Assembly (NCBI GenBank): GCA_017559135.1
Contig: JAFYSZ010000006.1
Coordinates: 1 to 64,000, forward strand
Source of the DNA: Bacteroidales bacterium
GTDB taxonomy: Bacteria; Bacteroidota; Bacteroidia; Bacteroidales; P3
Reading direction: 5' to 3'
DNA length: 64,000 nucleotides
The notes under the pieces are model-generated. The model saw only the letters and a list, made by a program, of their open reading frames with translations, was not told the DNA's origin and did no database searches. Position numbers and translations under genes: made by a program. Positions 1-9,130 of this stretch are shown here, piece by piece (within the stretch, counting starts at the first letter, position 1; the number at the start of each line of letters is the position of its first letter).

Positions 1-406
1 AGCTCCTAGAACAGCTCAGCTCAAGGTTGACGGATGCGAGGATCGCGAAGTGACCTACGTACAGTACCAGTTTAACCAGCAGATTGACGTAGAAGGTCAG
101 CCTACAGGTACAACTCGTGGTGGTGTAATCAATTTGAAAGTAAAGTCAACAGATGCAGGTAATACCGATTTGTTGGAATGGACTTGTGACTCTTACGGTG
201 CGAAGAACGGTACAATCACATGGCCTAACAAGCTTGGTGGTATAATGAAGACTCTCTCTTTTGTAGATGCTTATTGTGTAAGCTACGAGGAGGTGTATGA
301 CGATACAAACACTGACCGTATGTATGAGTCTATCACTATTACTTGCCGTCAGCTTACTGTTACCGGTAAGGGTAGCGTTGAATACGATAACCACTGGGCA
401 CTCTAA
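1..406 (+). CDS. tssD: TssD (Hcp-like) T6SS tube protein, 5'-partial
   Basis: Structural protein of the T6SS inner tube; Hcp hexamers stack into the tube that is expelled from the cell. The reading frame is open from the window edge (first full codon at base 2), so the true start is just outside; about 134 codons are visible, close to a full TssD. The visible N-terminus AQLKVDGCEDREV and the QYQFNQQIDVEGQPTG segment match the strand pattern of Bacteroidota TssD, and resemble the second copy downstream (ECEYEFYQSLDESGKPSSRP). Base composition is richer in G and C than in neighbouring genes, with codons such as cgt, ggt and aac, which fits a very highly expressed protein (inference). A strong hairpin follows its stop. 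Confidence 0.85.
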   Translation, partial: APRTAQLKVDGCEDREVTYVQYQFNQQIDVEGQPTGTTRGGVINLKVKSTDAGNTDLLEWTCDSYGAKNGTITWPNKLGGIMKTLSFVDAYCVSYEEVYDDTNTDRMYESITITCRQLTVTGKGSVEYDNHWAL

Positions 407-426
407 TAAGAACGAATACCCAATTT

Positions 427-458
427 ATGCGACTGTCTGTATTGACAGGCAGTCGCAT
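427..458 (+). terminator. Intercistronic hairpin between the two tssD genes
   Basis: A 14-bp stem (427-440 with 445-458; one G-T wobble) closes a 4-base loop, starting 21 bases after the tssD stop and ending 19 bases before the next gene. Only three T residues follow, so it is not a textbook intrinsic terminator. It could be a partial terminator or an mRNA-stabilising 3' end that sets a high ratio of the first Hcp over the downstream T6SS genes (inference). Confidence 0.7.
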
Positions 459-476
459 TTCAAGTTAAATTTAAGT

Positions 477-932
477 ATGGGATTTAAAGCGACATTGATA
501 ATTGGCGAAAGATTAACGTCTGCCGCTGAAGTTGAGGCATATGCCGATAAAAATAAATATGAATTAGTTGAATGTGAGTACGAGTTTTATCAGTCACTTG
601 ATGAAAGTGGTAAACCTTCATCAAGACCACAAAGCGGACTAATAAAATTTGTAATGCCAGCACAAGGTGATGATGACTTGTTTTTCTATAATTGGATGTT
701 TAATCGAGCAGATAAGCATGATGGTACTATCGAAATGCTCCTTTCAACAGATGACAATAAGAAAAAATATCTGCATTTATACTTTGAAGATGCTTATATG
801 GTTAATATGTACCAATATTTTAATAATAATAATAGCCTGTTAGTACGTACTAAAGTAACTTTAAGTGCCCGTAAATTTACTTTTGGAAGTGCAAAACCTG
901 CCGATTTTGAAAACGATTGGAAATCTCGATAA
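477..932 (+). CDS. tssD: Second TssD (Hcp-like) protein
   Basis: A 151-residue Hcp-family protein of the Bacteroidota T6SS. I chose the ATG at 477 (MGFKATLIIGERLTSA) because the upstream extension of the frame overlaps the first tssD and its hairpin. The segment ELVECEYEFYQSLDESGKPS and the RSGxI-like stretch SRPQSGLIKF are typical of TssD. It is clearly diverged from the first copy and has ordinary AT-rich codon use. It lies 18 bases before vgrG, so it is probably co-expressed with the spike genes. It may be a tube variant, a tip-proximal ring or an Hcp that carries cargo; the sequence does not say which. Confidence 0.85.
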   Translation: MGFKATLIIGERLTSAAEVEAYADKNKYELVECEYEFYQSLDESGKPSSRPQSGLIKFVMPAQGDDDLFFYNWMFNRADKHDGTIEMLLSTDDNKKKYLHLYFEDAYMVNMYQYFNNNNSLLVRTKVTLSARKFTFGSAKPADFENDWKSR

Positions 933-950
933 ATTCAATTTTATAGTCTT

Positions 951-3026
951 ATGAATATGGATGATTCCATGCAAAAAGCTAGTTTTGGAGAACTTACATG
1001 CCCATTAGGTATAGGTAGTTTCTCCGAAGCTCATATATCGAATGATACCCAATATTCAATGAATGATGAAAAAAGTAGCCTTTCTCCACAAGAATATTTA
1101 GATGCAAAAGGAGCACTTAAACTTTATAATAACAATAACGCATCCAATATTGGAAGTGGAGATGAAGAGTCTTGTAATAATCATTTCAAATTAGAAGATT
1201 TTAGTGCCGACATGATTAGTGAAATTAATGTCGTTCTCGATGGAAGTTCTTCCTCTTTAAATTCATCATGTATAATTAATGGAAAGACTTATAGACTTAG
1301 TAGTTACACTTTATCACAAGAACTACTACAGCCTATGTTATTATGTTTTTCTTTAGAAAAAGAAGATAAAACAGAAACTGATTCTGACGTTGTATTTAGT
1401 GACACGTCAAATATTATAGGCAAGTCTTTAGAAGTACACGTTTCAACAATAAAAACAAGTCTAAATGAAGAAGACTCTTCACCTCAAAATGCTTTTGTTT
1501 TCAAAGGGATGATAATAGATGTTTCTGCATCAAGAGCAACGGCAAGTTCACAATCTGCAAGCGTAACTGTTGCGACATGGGATGCGTTATTACAGAATGC
1601 TCCGCATTGTCGTTCATTTGAAAATATGACATTGAAAGATATAATAGATTCTGTACTTAAACCATATAGTGATATAAAGTCTAAAATATCACCAAGATTC
1701 AAGGATAAGATTCCATATATTGTACAATACAACCAAAGTGATTATGCATTCATCACTATGTTGGCAGTACGTTTTGGTGAATGGATGTACAACACTGGAG
1801 AATTATTTATTTTCGGAGAAATAGATGATTCTAATTTCTCTTCTGCTAACTTGGAATATCCAGGAGGAAGTTTGATGTCATATAATCTGCATCAAAGTAT
1901 GACTTCATTCTCGTTCAATCATTTGTTGCCGGACTATTATCAATATGGTAAGGGAAAAGCAATTTTGAAAGAATCTGCACAAGGAGTCGCAGATGGTGCT
2001 GTAAACAATTGGACAGATAAGGCATTCAATGCATCTATGCAAAGATTCAAGAATGAACAAATTGCAGCATTGAATACAGGTGGATTTGACTGTGGCAAAG
2101 AGGATGAAGGTGCAGATACTATTTTGGATTACTCATTAAAGATAGAGGCTGAAGGAAAGAAAACAGGAATAATGACTGTACATGGTCTATCCAAGCTGGC
2201 CATGTTGAAGGTTGGACAAACATTCTTAATTCGTGATAATGTTCAGAACAAATCGGGTGAAAGTAAGGATGTTGAACAGAAAGCGTTAAAGGTAGTCGGT
2301 ATAAACCATTCTTTTGACTATAGACAAGAGTATTCAAATAGCTTTACGGCTGTACCTGTAGCATGTAATTACCCATCATATTCTGATGCTGATATGTTCC
2401 CTTTCGCTCCACAACAAAGAGCAAAAGTTGTAGAGAACAAAGATGAACAGAAATTAGGACGTATTAGAGTACAATTTCCATGGCAAGAAATACAAAGTAA
2501 GGAAATGAAAACTCCTTGGTTACGTATTGCTGTTCCATATGCTGGAGCGAGTAAAGGACAACAATTTGTTCCAGAGATTGGTGAAGAGGTTATGGTCGGT
2601 TTTGAAATGAATAATGCTGAGCGTCCATATATCATTGGCTCATTCTATAATGGTGGAGATGGAAAACCTGATGAAAATTGGGCGGTATCAAAAGAAGAAG
2701 ATGGAACAAGCAACAATATAAAGGCTATTAGAACACGTAACGGTCACACAATCTTATTCAATGATAAGGGTGATGCCGGATTACTTGAAATCTATGACAA
2801 TAAGAACAATACTTATCATATAACACTGTCTGCTAATGATAAAAAAATAACAATATATTCTGCTGGAGAAATTGAGGTTGTTGCAGAAACTGACATAAAC
2901 ATCAAAGCTAAGGGTGATATAGGCGTTAATGCAGATGGCGACATAGGCATAAAAGCTAAAGGAAATATTTCTATGGAAGCTAAAAAAGAAGTTTCAATAC
3001 AGGCGTCCAAAGTCAAAGTTCGATAA
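951..3026 (+). CDS. tssI: VgrG (TssI) T6SS spike protein
   Basis: Forms the trimeric spike at the tip of the T6SS tube. The 691-residue length and layout fit VgrG: a gp27-like region up to about residue 470, a gp5 OB-fold near 483-570 with KLGRIRVQFPWQE and PEIGEEVMVGFE, then a C-terminal beta-helix near 631-691 with repeats such as DINIKAKGDIGVNADGDIG and QASKVKVR. There is no C-terminal toxin extension, so effectors must be loaded through the PAAR protein or adaptors. The N-terminal roughly 90 residues are Ser/Asn-rich and look poorly conserved. A second ATG at 957 is an alternative start. The PAAR gene follows 17 bases later. Confidence 0.93.
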   Translation: MNMDDSMQKASFGELTCPLGIGSFSEAHISNDTQYSMNDEKSSLSPQEYLDAKGALKLYNNNNASNIGSGDEESCNNHFKLEDFSADMISEINVVLDGSSSSLNSSCIINGKTYRLSSYTLSQELLQPMLLCFSLEKEDKTETDSDVVFSDTSNIIGKSLEVHVSTIKTSLNEEDSSPQNAFVFKGMIIDVSASRATASSQSASVTVATWDALLQNAPHCRSFENMTLKDIIDSVLKPYSDIKSKISPRFKDKIPYIVQYNQSDYAFITMLAVRFGEWMYNTGELFIFGEIDDSNFSSANLEYPGGSLMSYNLHQSMTSFSFNHLLPDYYQYGKGKAILKESAQGVADGAVNNWTDKAFNASMQRFKNEQIAALNTGGFDCGKEDEGADTILDYSLKIEAEGKKTGIMTVHGLSKLAMLKVGQTFLIRDNVQNKSGESKDVEQKALKVVGINHSFDYRQEYSNSFTAVPVACNYPSYSDADMFPFAPQQRAKVVENKDEQKLGRIRVQFPWQEIQSKEMKTPWLRIAVPYAGASKGQQFVPEIGEEVMVGFEMNNAERPYIIGSFYNGGDGKPDENWAVSKEEDGTSNNIKAIRTRNGHTILFNDKGDAGLLEIYDNKNNTYHITLSANDKKITIYSAGEIEVVAETDINIKAKGDIGVNADGDIGIKAKGNISMEAKKEVSIQASKVKVR

Positions 3027-3043
3027 TCGTAATTGGGTATAAT

Positions 3044-4225
3044 ATGGAATACGTTTGTACTGGAGCTACTCTGAAATGTACGATGGGAACCTCTTGCCCA
3101 AAGTTGAAGGCTACACCAAAGAATGTAACCTTAACAGGGAAAGACCAAGCGAATATTGCGGATTATGTTTCTATGAAAAATATTCCAAGTTTTGGGCGAT
3201 GCCGTTCTTTGGGTTATCCTCCTACTGCATCTGCAACAGCAGCTAATCATGGCAAACTCACGCCAATGCCTTGCGTTCCAGGAACTTGCCCTAAGTGGAA
3301 AGCAATAGATAAAGATAGTCTTATATGTGGTGAACCAGCTTTGTTAAAACCAGCAACATTAAAATGTATGTATGGTGGTACAATTTCAATTGTAGATCCT
3401 GGTCAGACATTAGAAATAAAAGTTCGTGCCGTTTCACCACAACCGAAAAATGAAAATAAACAAAAAGTAGAACAAGATATACCTGAAAAACTTATTCAAG
3501 AATTTAATGAACTTGATACGGAAGGACTGAACAAAGATTCTGTATTAGATGGTGTACAACTAGCATTGGATGCAGCAGGTATGGTTCCCGTATTAGGTGC
3601 TATTCCTGATTTAATCAATGCTTCTATATCTGTTCTAAGAGGAGATTGGGTAGGTGCAGGAATATCAATAGTTGCAGCTGTGCCCGGGGTTGGCGATGTT
3701 GTTGGAGGAGCAAAAATTGCGTATAAAGGGGCGAAAATTGCGTCAAAATCAACAAAGATAACAAAAGCAAAGAGTGTTACAAAAACTATAAAAGCACATA
3801 GTAACAATTCTCAAATTGATAATGTTTCTTCAATAAGAAAAAAACAGTCTAATGCATCTGATGATTTTAGCAAAGGTTCTCTTACAGATAAAGAAAGACA
3901 ACAACTACGAGAAATTAGAGCAAAAAGAGCTGGGGTAAAACCGGAGGAAATGCATAGTGAGATTTTGTATGATAAGTTACCTGATAGCGAAGTTAACAAC
4001 CCCAATTTATTGGATTTAACAAAGGCAGGAAAGATGAATTCAGGAATGGCGAAAACAGAAATCCCAGATTTTGAAATAAATCCTAATGCCCCTAATATAT
4101 TTATAACTTCTGCGGATGTTAAGCCTATAAATACAAATACATTGAAAGACTTTGAAATGACAAAAGATGCAATGAGAAATGCAGAGAATAAAGTTTCAGG
4201 TAAAAAATTAGACATTGAAGGATGA
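3044..4225 (+). CDS. DUF4280 PAAR-like protein with pre-toxin segment and unknown C-terminus (candidate effector)
   Basis: Residues 1 to about 130 form a DUF4280 PAAR-like domain, seen from paired cysteines (CTGATLKC, CVPGTC) and the closing motif CGEPALLKPATLKCMYGG; such proteins cap the VgrG spike. Residues about 169-238 (DGVQLALDAAGMVPVLG, AAVPGVGDVVGG) resemble pre-toxin segments of polymorphic toxins. The last 120 residues (about 275-393) are charged, have no family I recognise, and sit where a toxin domain would be. The stop overlaps the next start as ATGA, where an immunity gene is often found; here the neighbour is an exported M23 peptidase. Effector function is inference. Confidence 0.8.
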   Translation: MEYVCTGATLKCTMGTSCPKLKATPKNVTLTGKDQANIADYVSMKNIPSFGRCRSLGYPPTASATAANHGKLTPMPCVPGTCPKWKAIDKDSLICGEPALLKPATLKCMYGGTISIVDPGQTLEIKVRAVSPQPKNENKQKVEQDIPEKLIQEFNELDTEGLNKDSVLDGVQLALDAAGMVPVLGAIPDLINASISVLRGDWVGAGISIVAAVPGVGDVVGGAKIAYKGAKIASKSTKITKAKSVTKTIKAHSNNSQIDNVSSIRKKQSNASDDFSKGSLTDKERQQLREIRAKRAGVKPEEMHSEILYDKLPDSEVNNPNLLDLTKAGKMNSGMAKTEIPDFEINPNAPNIFITSADVKPINTNTLKDFEMTKDAMRNAENKVSGKKLDIEG

Positions 4226-4989
4226 AACGATTCTATATATTTCTCATTTTTATAGTAGCTGTTACATTTTGTGTAGATGTTAATGCTCAATCCAACGATA
4301 ATTTCAAAAAACTACAAGAAATATCGCTTGACCAAATCCATCAAAAGAAATCAAAATCGGGAACAAGTCAGCGACAAAATCAACAAGAAATAAGTGTAAA
4401 TGATTCTATATTCAAGTTATTTGATGTTGATATAGATTTGACATTGGGTGAAATTTCTCTTGATATGTCTTGGGGAGATCCAGTAAAGAATCCACAAATA
4501 AGAGGTAATAAAGCAAGTAATTTATATGGACGTGTAAGACATAATGCAGATGGTAGTCTTAGATGGCATAGAGGTTTCGATTATTACGCACCCAAGGGAA
4601 CTCCTGTCTATTCCGTAGGGAATGGAACGGTTTCATTGGTTCAAAATCACCCAGACTATGGACTTTGCATTTTGATAACCCATAAAAGACAGAAGAAAAC
4701 CTATTATTCTTTTTACGCACATCTAAGTTCTGTTTCTGTAAAATATGGGGATAAAGTACAAAAAGGAAAAGTGATAGGAAAAAGTGGTACAACAGGAAAT
4801 GCCTACAACCTAAAAGATCAAGAAGAACATTTGCATTTTGAATACAGAACAAGTCCTAAACATGGAGATAGAAAGCAAGAGAATCCAAATGCCATATTAA
4901 AAACCAAATTCTATAGTGCAGACCCTAAAAACAGCTGGCAAGCGAATGTCGGTGTAGTCAAGAAAGGCGGTCAAAGTTTATTTGAATAA
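4222..4989 (+). CDS. Exported M23-family metallopeptidase in the T6SS cluster
   Basis: A 255-residue protein with a Sec signal peptide (MKRFYIFLIFIVAVTFCVDV, cleavage near VNA-Q) and a LytM/M23 fold. The Zn ligands are visible: H116 and D120 in WHRGFDYYAP, H167 in YAHLSS and H203-x-H205 in HLHFEYR. M23 enzymes cut peptide cross-links in peptidoglycan. A Sec signal is unusual for a T6SS effector, so a local cell-wall opener for T6SS assembly, comparable in role to TagX of Acinetobacter, is at least as likely. Being the gene translationally coupled to the PAAR protein, a link with that effector is also possible. All catalytic residues are present. Confidence 0.85.
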   Translation: MKRFYIFLIFIVAVTFCVDVNAQSNDNFKKLQEISLDQIHQKKSKSGTSQRQNQQEISVNDSIFKLFDVDIDLTLGEISLDMSWGDPVKNPQIRGNKASNLYGRVRHNADGSLRWHRGFDYYAPKGTPVYSVGNGTVSLVQNHPDYGLCILITHKRQKKTYYSFYAHLSSVSVKYGDKVQKGKVIGKSGTTGNAYNLKDQEEHLHFEYRTSPKHGDRKQENPNAILKTKFYSADPKNSWQANVGVVKKGGQSLFE

Positions 4990-4990
4990 G

Positions 4991-5914
4991 ATGAAATTGT
5001 CGAAGCCAAATATTCCGAAAGAATTGGATGCAGATGTGGCAATGTCTGTAATCATTCCTCATGCCAATTCTATATCGGATAATGAACTCTCTTACAATTA
5101 TGAATTTAAGGGTGTTTCGGAACGTACTGCTTTAGGCGATGACCTTAGTATTGCAATCCGAAACAGACAAAACTCTACATCATCTATCAAATTCTCATTA
5201 AAAAGAGATAGTTTATATCACATTTTACCAGAATATCTGTTTCATCCATTAGACCATTATCTTGGAGCAGATGGTGATACTGAAGAGTTTGATAAACGAT
5301 ATAAGGAGCAAGAAGAGCAAAAGAATAAAGCTTTAACCTACTTCAAGACTTTTGACCAGCACTTCCAAAAGCTAAGGACTACTTATCAGCAATGGTTGAA
5401 CGATAATATATTCTCAGGAAATCAATTTCTTGCAGATTTTATAACAAGTGGATATGACATTAACCTGAATAATCCATTTATCAAAGCAGTTTATCCGTGT
5501 ATTCCTTGGCTGAGAGATTATCGAGGGAATGACGATATGATAAAAACGGCATTAGGATATGCTTTTATAGGTAATGCTATTATCAATAAAGAATATAAAG
5601 AGATTGATATTCCAATATCAGAGAATGTGCCTTCTCAAATAGGCAATTCGTTGGGTAATCTTTATTGTGGAGAAACTTTTAAAAGTTTCGTTTGTACTTG
5701 GAAAGTATTTTATCAAACAAAAATTGAAACTGAGCAAAATCTGGAATTGATAAAAATGCAGATAAAAGAATTTAAGGAGTTCTTTTCATCTTGGTTTTTG
5801 TCTTTGGAAGATGAACTTGTCATAGAATTTGGAGACAAATTAGCGCCCCCTGATTTATCTGAGAAGAAGGAATCAAAAGGTGTTTTCTTGAATTATAGTA
5901 CGCAATTGATATAA
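4991..5914 (+). CDS. tssG: Probable TssG-like T6SS baseplate subunit
   Basis: A 307-residue protein starting at the ATG at 4991, just after the M23 stop; an in-frame TTG at 4982 would overlap that stop. Hints of baseplate identity are SLKRDSLYHILPEYLFHPLD near the N-terminal third and a TssG-like turn IPISENVPSQIGNSLGNLY near residue 220. Its position directly before tssK-tssE-tssF also points to the missing TssG. No enzymatic motif, signal peptide or membrane segment is seen. The assignment is from context and weak motifs; a divergent T6SSiii-specific subunit is the alternative. Confidence 0.5.
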   Translation: MKLSKPNIPKELDADVAMSVIIPHANSISDNELSYNYEFKGVSERTALGDDLSIAIRNRQNSTSSIKFSLKRDSLYHILPEYLFHPLDHYLGADGDTEEFDKRYKEQEEQKNKALTYFKTFDQHFQKLRTTYQQWLNDNIFSGNQFLADFITSGYDINLNNPFIKAVYPCIPWLRDYRGNDDMIKTALGYAFIGNAIINKEYKEIDIPISENVPSQIGNSLGNLYCGETFKSFVCTWKVFYQTKIETEQNLELIKMQIKEFKEFFSSWFLSLEDELVIEFGDKLAPPDLSEKKESKGVFLNYSTQLI

Positions 5915-5925
5915 AGTAAATTGAT

Positions 5926-6909
5926 ATGAATAATAAATATCGTGTAGATTGGCAAGCAGGTATGCGTTTGACGGATGAAGCATTCCGTTCTGCCGATGAA
6001 TATTATCTTTCTTGTTTGCAGCCATTATATTCAGTTCTTGTAAATGGTGATTATGGTTTTTTGAGTCTGCCAATTTTTCGCTTTGAATTGTCAGAATCAA
6101 CATTATCTGTAACAGAGTTGGATGTAAATGCAATCTGTTATTCAGGAAAACTCATTCAATTGTCATTTACCCGTGAAGAAAGATCTTTGTTTCAAAATAT
6201 AAACCTGCCCAATACGACAGAGCCTATTGTTTTGTTCATAGACAAGACTTCTGATAAGACTATAAAGGTTTCGAATAATGACACTCCTGTTCCACTTTGT
6301 GATGCAGAGTATCAGATTTTGGTAAAATTGGAAAGCGAACATTATAGTAACCCCGATGCAGTACCATTTGCTAGATTCACATATAAGCATGGATGGAGTC
6401 AAGATCCTGCATTCATAGCTCCTTGCGTATCATTAAAAGCTAACGGTGCATTGACGCGCTCTGCAACTAGTTATGTAATAGAACTTAAGGCTCTCATAAA
6501 GGCTTTGAAAGAGGCTATTGATACAGATCAATATGTATTGATAATGTCGGCATTGCCATCGCTTGTTCGTATAGCTGTAGAAGTACAAAAGGAGTCAGAT
6601 AAGATGACACCACGTCATTTGATAACTCTGATGCAAGAAGGCGTACAAATTCTTTTGACTTTGTCGGAAATGGAAGTTGGTGTTATAGTTCCGGAAAAAG
6701 AACGATGTGTTTCATTTGTGGAATCGCATTACACTCCTTACGTCATTTCTGAAATGATAAATGAAGGGATTGACTTGACTCACATTATTATAAATCTAAC
6801 AAAATCGTTTGGTGGTGTCAGAGAAGTAAGAATGCCAGAGTCGGAAGTTGAAAGAGTGCGACCTCTAAGAAGAATTGCTACAGATAGTATCCGTAAAAAA
6901 CATCATTAA
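5926..6909 (+). CDS. tssK: TssK T6SS baseplate subunit
   Basis: TssK links the T6SS baseplate to the membrane complex. The N-terminus VDWQAGMRLTDEAFRSADEY matches the TssK signature of a Trp-x-x-Gly-Met followed by an aromatic/acidic helix. The length of 327 residues suits the shorter T6SSiii TssK, which docks on a membrane complex different from the TssJLM type. The stop overlaps the tssE start as TAATG, so translation is probably coupled. Confidence 0.8.
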   Translation: MNNKYRVDWQAGMRLTDEAFRSADEYYLSCLQPLYSVLVNGDYGFLSLPIFRFELSESTLSVTELDVNAICYSGKLIQLSFTREERSLFQNINLPNTTEPIVLFIDKTSDKTIKVSNNDTPVPLCDAEYQILVKLESEHYSNPDAVPFARFTYKHGWSQDPAFIAPCVSLKANGALTRSATSYVIELKALIKALKEAIDTDQYVLIMSALPSLVRIAVEVQKESDKMTPRHLITLMQEGVQILLTLSEMEVGVIVPEKERCVSFVESHYTPYVISEMINEGIDLTHIIINLTKSFGGVREVRMPESEVERVRPLRRIATDSIRKKHH

Positions 6910-7439
6910 TGCATTATAGCAATTCGCCCATACGGTTTGTAAATGACGAACAACTGAATCTTCAGATTGAGCGTCCACTAACTAATGTGTCTTCTGTAAT
7001 TGACAATTGGGTGGATACAGTAGTCTTTACAAGCATCCGCCGTTTCAAGGCTGATGAAGAATTTGGATTCAGTTTCTGGGATAACGAATTTATTGCGATG
7101 AATCTTGTGGACTTTAATCATGGTGCAGACTTTAAGATTGTTAAGCGTAAGAACAACCGTGAAGAAAAGGTTCAGATGTCAAGAGCTGGTATTAGACAAT
7201 GTGAAAAAAGTATCCGTGACAGTATCTCATACTACATTCCTTTTTTGAAGAATTTGGAAGTGGGAGTACAGCTCAGTATGGAGAAAAACAAATATTCACG
7301 CCGTGGGGAAAATAGCAAATATGTTGTGAGGGTATTGGTTAAAGGCCGATTGACTTACAATGAATATGTCGGTACTCGTGAGGGTGAATATCATCGTGAA
7401 GTAGAATTCTTTATGGACCCATTCTTAAATAACAAATAA
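6909..7439 (+). CDS. tssE: TssE (gp25-like) T6SS baseplate subunit
   Basis: A 176-residue gp25-like wedge protein of the sheath/baseplate junction. Recognisable parts are FKADEEFGFSFWDNEF and a C-terminal half with GIRQCEKSIRDSISYYIPFL followed by beta strands (VGVQLSM, YVVRVLVKGRLTYN), the usual gp25 order. It begins in a TAATG overlap with tssK and ends in a TAATG overlap with tssF. A clear EPR core motif is not visible, as in divergent T6SSiii homologues, so the call rests on fold pattern and position. Confidence 0.7.
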   Translation: MHYSNSPIRFVNDEQLNLQIERPLTNVSSVIDNWVDTVVFTSIRRFKADEEFGFSFWDNEFIAMNLVDFNHGADFKIVKRKNNREEKVQMSRAGIRQCEKSIRDSISYYIPFLKNLEVGVQLSMEKNKYSRRGENSKYVVRVLVKGRLTYNEYVGTREGEYHREVEFFMDPFLNNK

Positions 7440-9130
7440 TGGACATAAAAGTACGAAATAAAGTAGCAGAAATCCAGCGAGCATTAGAGCAGGACGAACA
7501 ACGTATATCATTGTCCGATCCTATTGCAAAAATGATACTTGTTGCAATGGCTCATCAGTCATGTGAAATTGAAAGAAAAATGGACCAAACGGTTACAAGA
7601 TTATCAGAACAATTTTGCGACCAAGTCCTGCAAAGAAATAATTTACAGGCTCAGCCTGCTGTTACTGTAGTAAATATTGGAAATGGACGTGAATATGCTC
7701 CATATTATATTGATGAGAATGATGTATTCACATACAAAACTGCAAAATGTAATTTCCGGCCGATATTCAAGTCTCGTATAATTCCGGGACGAATTGTAGC
7801 CTGTTTCATGAATAATACGCTATTGCAGCCCAATAGTACCCCATTGCAAGCAACATGGCCAGACAATAAACATAAGGATGAAATTTGGTTGGCTTTTGAT
7901 GCTGCAGGAGAAGTAAATACATTGGAAGATGCTATAATCGCGTTTTCTCATCCTTTACCATCCGATATGTTGATGGCGGAAGTCGGTGATGTGCAAATTC
8001 CGATGTCTTTGGTGATGGAAGATACCCCCAGAACCTTAAATTCCAATTTTATGTTAATGGAATTTTGGAAAAAGAGTCTGGTATATTATGGCTTATGGCT
8101 ATATCAATTCGGAAAATGTTCCAACAAACGCACACTACATCGTGGAGAGATTCCTGCGTGGATTATGGATTCATACGCACAAGAAATCATAGAACCATTT
8201 GTAGGCAATCGTTATTTATGGATTCGCATTAAGGCTGCAAAAGGTATCTCATTACCACTTAATACAGCAATTCTCCTTAATAGTATTCCGGTTGTAAATT
8301 ATGACATACACGATGTTAAACTAAGTTATAGTGAACCTATACAACGATTGGAGAATGACAAAACGAGTACATTCTTTTTGGATGTAGTACAAAACCAGGA
8401 GCAAGCACAAGAGTTCTTCATCAGAGATTTTGATGTATGCCAATATGATAATGAACGTATCCGTGAAGATATTACCAATCTATATCATCATTATGTGAAT
8501 GATTACTTTGCATTTGTAGATAGTAATTCTTTGCATGATGGAGCAACACTTCGTTCATTACGGCAATCTATGATGCTGGTCTATGATTCTTTGGATGAAT
8601 ATCGTTCTGGAAATACTCGCCCATACGGAGGTGCATATGCTATACGTAATCCACGGAATAATCAGCAGCCTATGGTTCTGACCTATTCCACAACAAATGG
8701 CGAGCGAGGAAATCTTCTTAGACGTGGAGGACGATTAACATCAACAAATGCTGCTGTTGGTGACATTGAGGCTTTGATAGATGCAACCGGAGGCCGAAAC
8801 AAGATAAGGGATATAAAAACACGCAAAGAATTAGCGAAGCATATTGTAAATAGTAACGATAGATTGTTTACTAAGATTGACCTATTGCAATATTGCAAAA
8901 TGGAATTTATGCGTGCCTTTGGTGAAGAAGCAATAGGATATTGCAATATTACACTTTCAGAAAGCAATATTCCTGTAGATGCCCATATTGAAAAGTGCAT
9001 CAACATACATTTCAATATTATTTCTGAGGTATTAAAAGAAGATGTAAACAACTCTGATTTCTTCAATTATTTGAAGATTAATATTGAGTTGAGAAAGAGC
9101 TTCAGTTCGCAAATAAAGTTTCAATTATGA
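7439..9130 (+). CDS. tssF: TssF T6SS baseplate subunit
   Basis: A 563-residue protein. The start resembles TssF, with a conserved early helix (SDPIAKMILVAMAHQSCEIE) like the DP..rLLeA.A segment of the family, followed by long beta-rich regions. TssF and TssG form the wedge around the VgrG hub. Its order after tssK and tssE supports this. The stop overlaps the next gene as ATGA. No signal peptide or membrane segment. Confidence 0.78.
   Translation: MDIKVRNKVAEIQRALEQDEQRISLSDPIAKMILVAMAHQSCEIERKMDQTVTRLSEQFCDQVLQRNNLQAQPAVTVVNIGNGREYAPYYIDENDVFTYKTAKCNFRPIFKSRIIPGRIVACFMNNTLLQPNSTPLQATWPDNKHKDEIWLAFDAAGEVNTLEDAIIAFSHPLPSDMLMAEVGDVQIPMSLVMEDTPRTLNSNFMLMEFWKKSLVYYGLWLYQFGKCSNKRTLHRGEIPAWIMDSYAQEIIEPFVGNRYLWIRIKAAKGISLPLNTAILLNSIPVVNYDIHDVKLSYSEPIQRLENDKTSTFFLDVVQNQEQAQEFFIRDFDVCQYDNERIREDITNLYHHYVNDYFAFVDSNSLHDGATLRSLRQSMMLVYDSLDEYRSGNTRPYGGAYAIRNPRNNQQPMVLTYSTTNGERGNLLRRGGRLTSTNAAVGDIEALIDATGGRNKIRDIKTRKELAKHIVNSNDRLFTKIDLLQYCKMEFMRAFGEEAIGYCNITLSESNIPVDAHIEKCINIHFNIISEVLKEDVNNSDFFNYLKINIELRKSFSSQIKFQL

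Noticed and set aside
3496-3807. Long antisense reading frame within the PAAR-like gene
   Set aside because: It runs opposite to a well-supported gene, has low-complexity composition and no family signal; it is a shadow of the sense codons.
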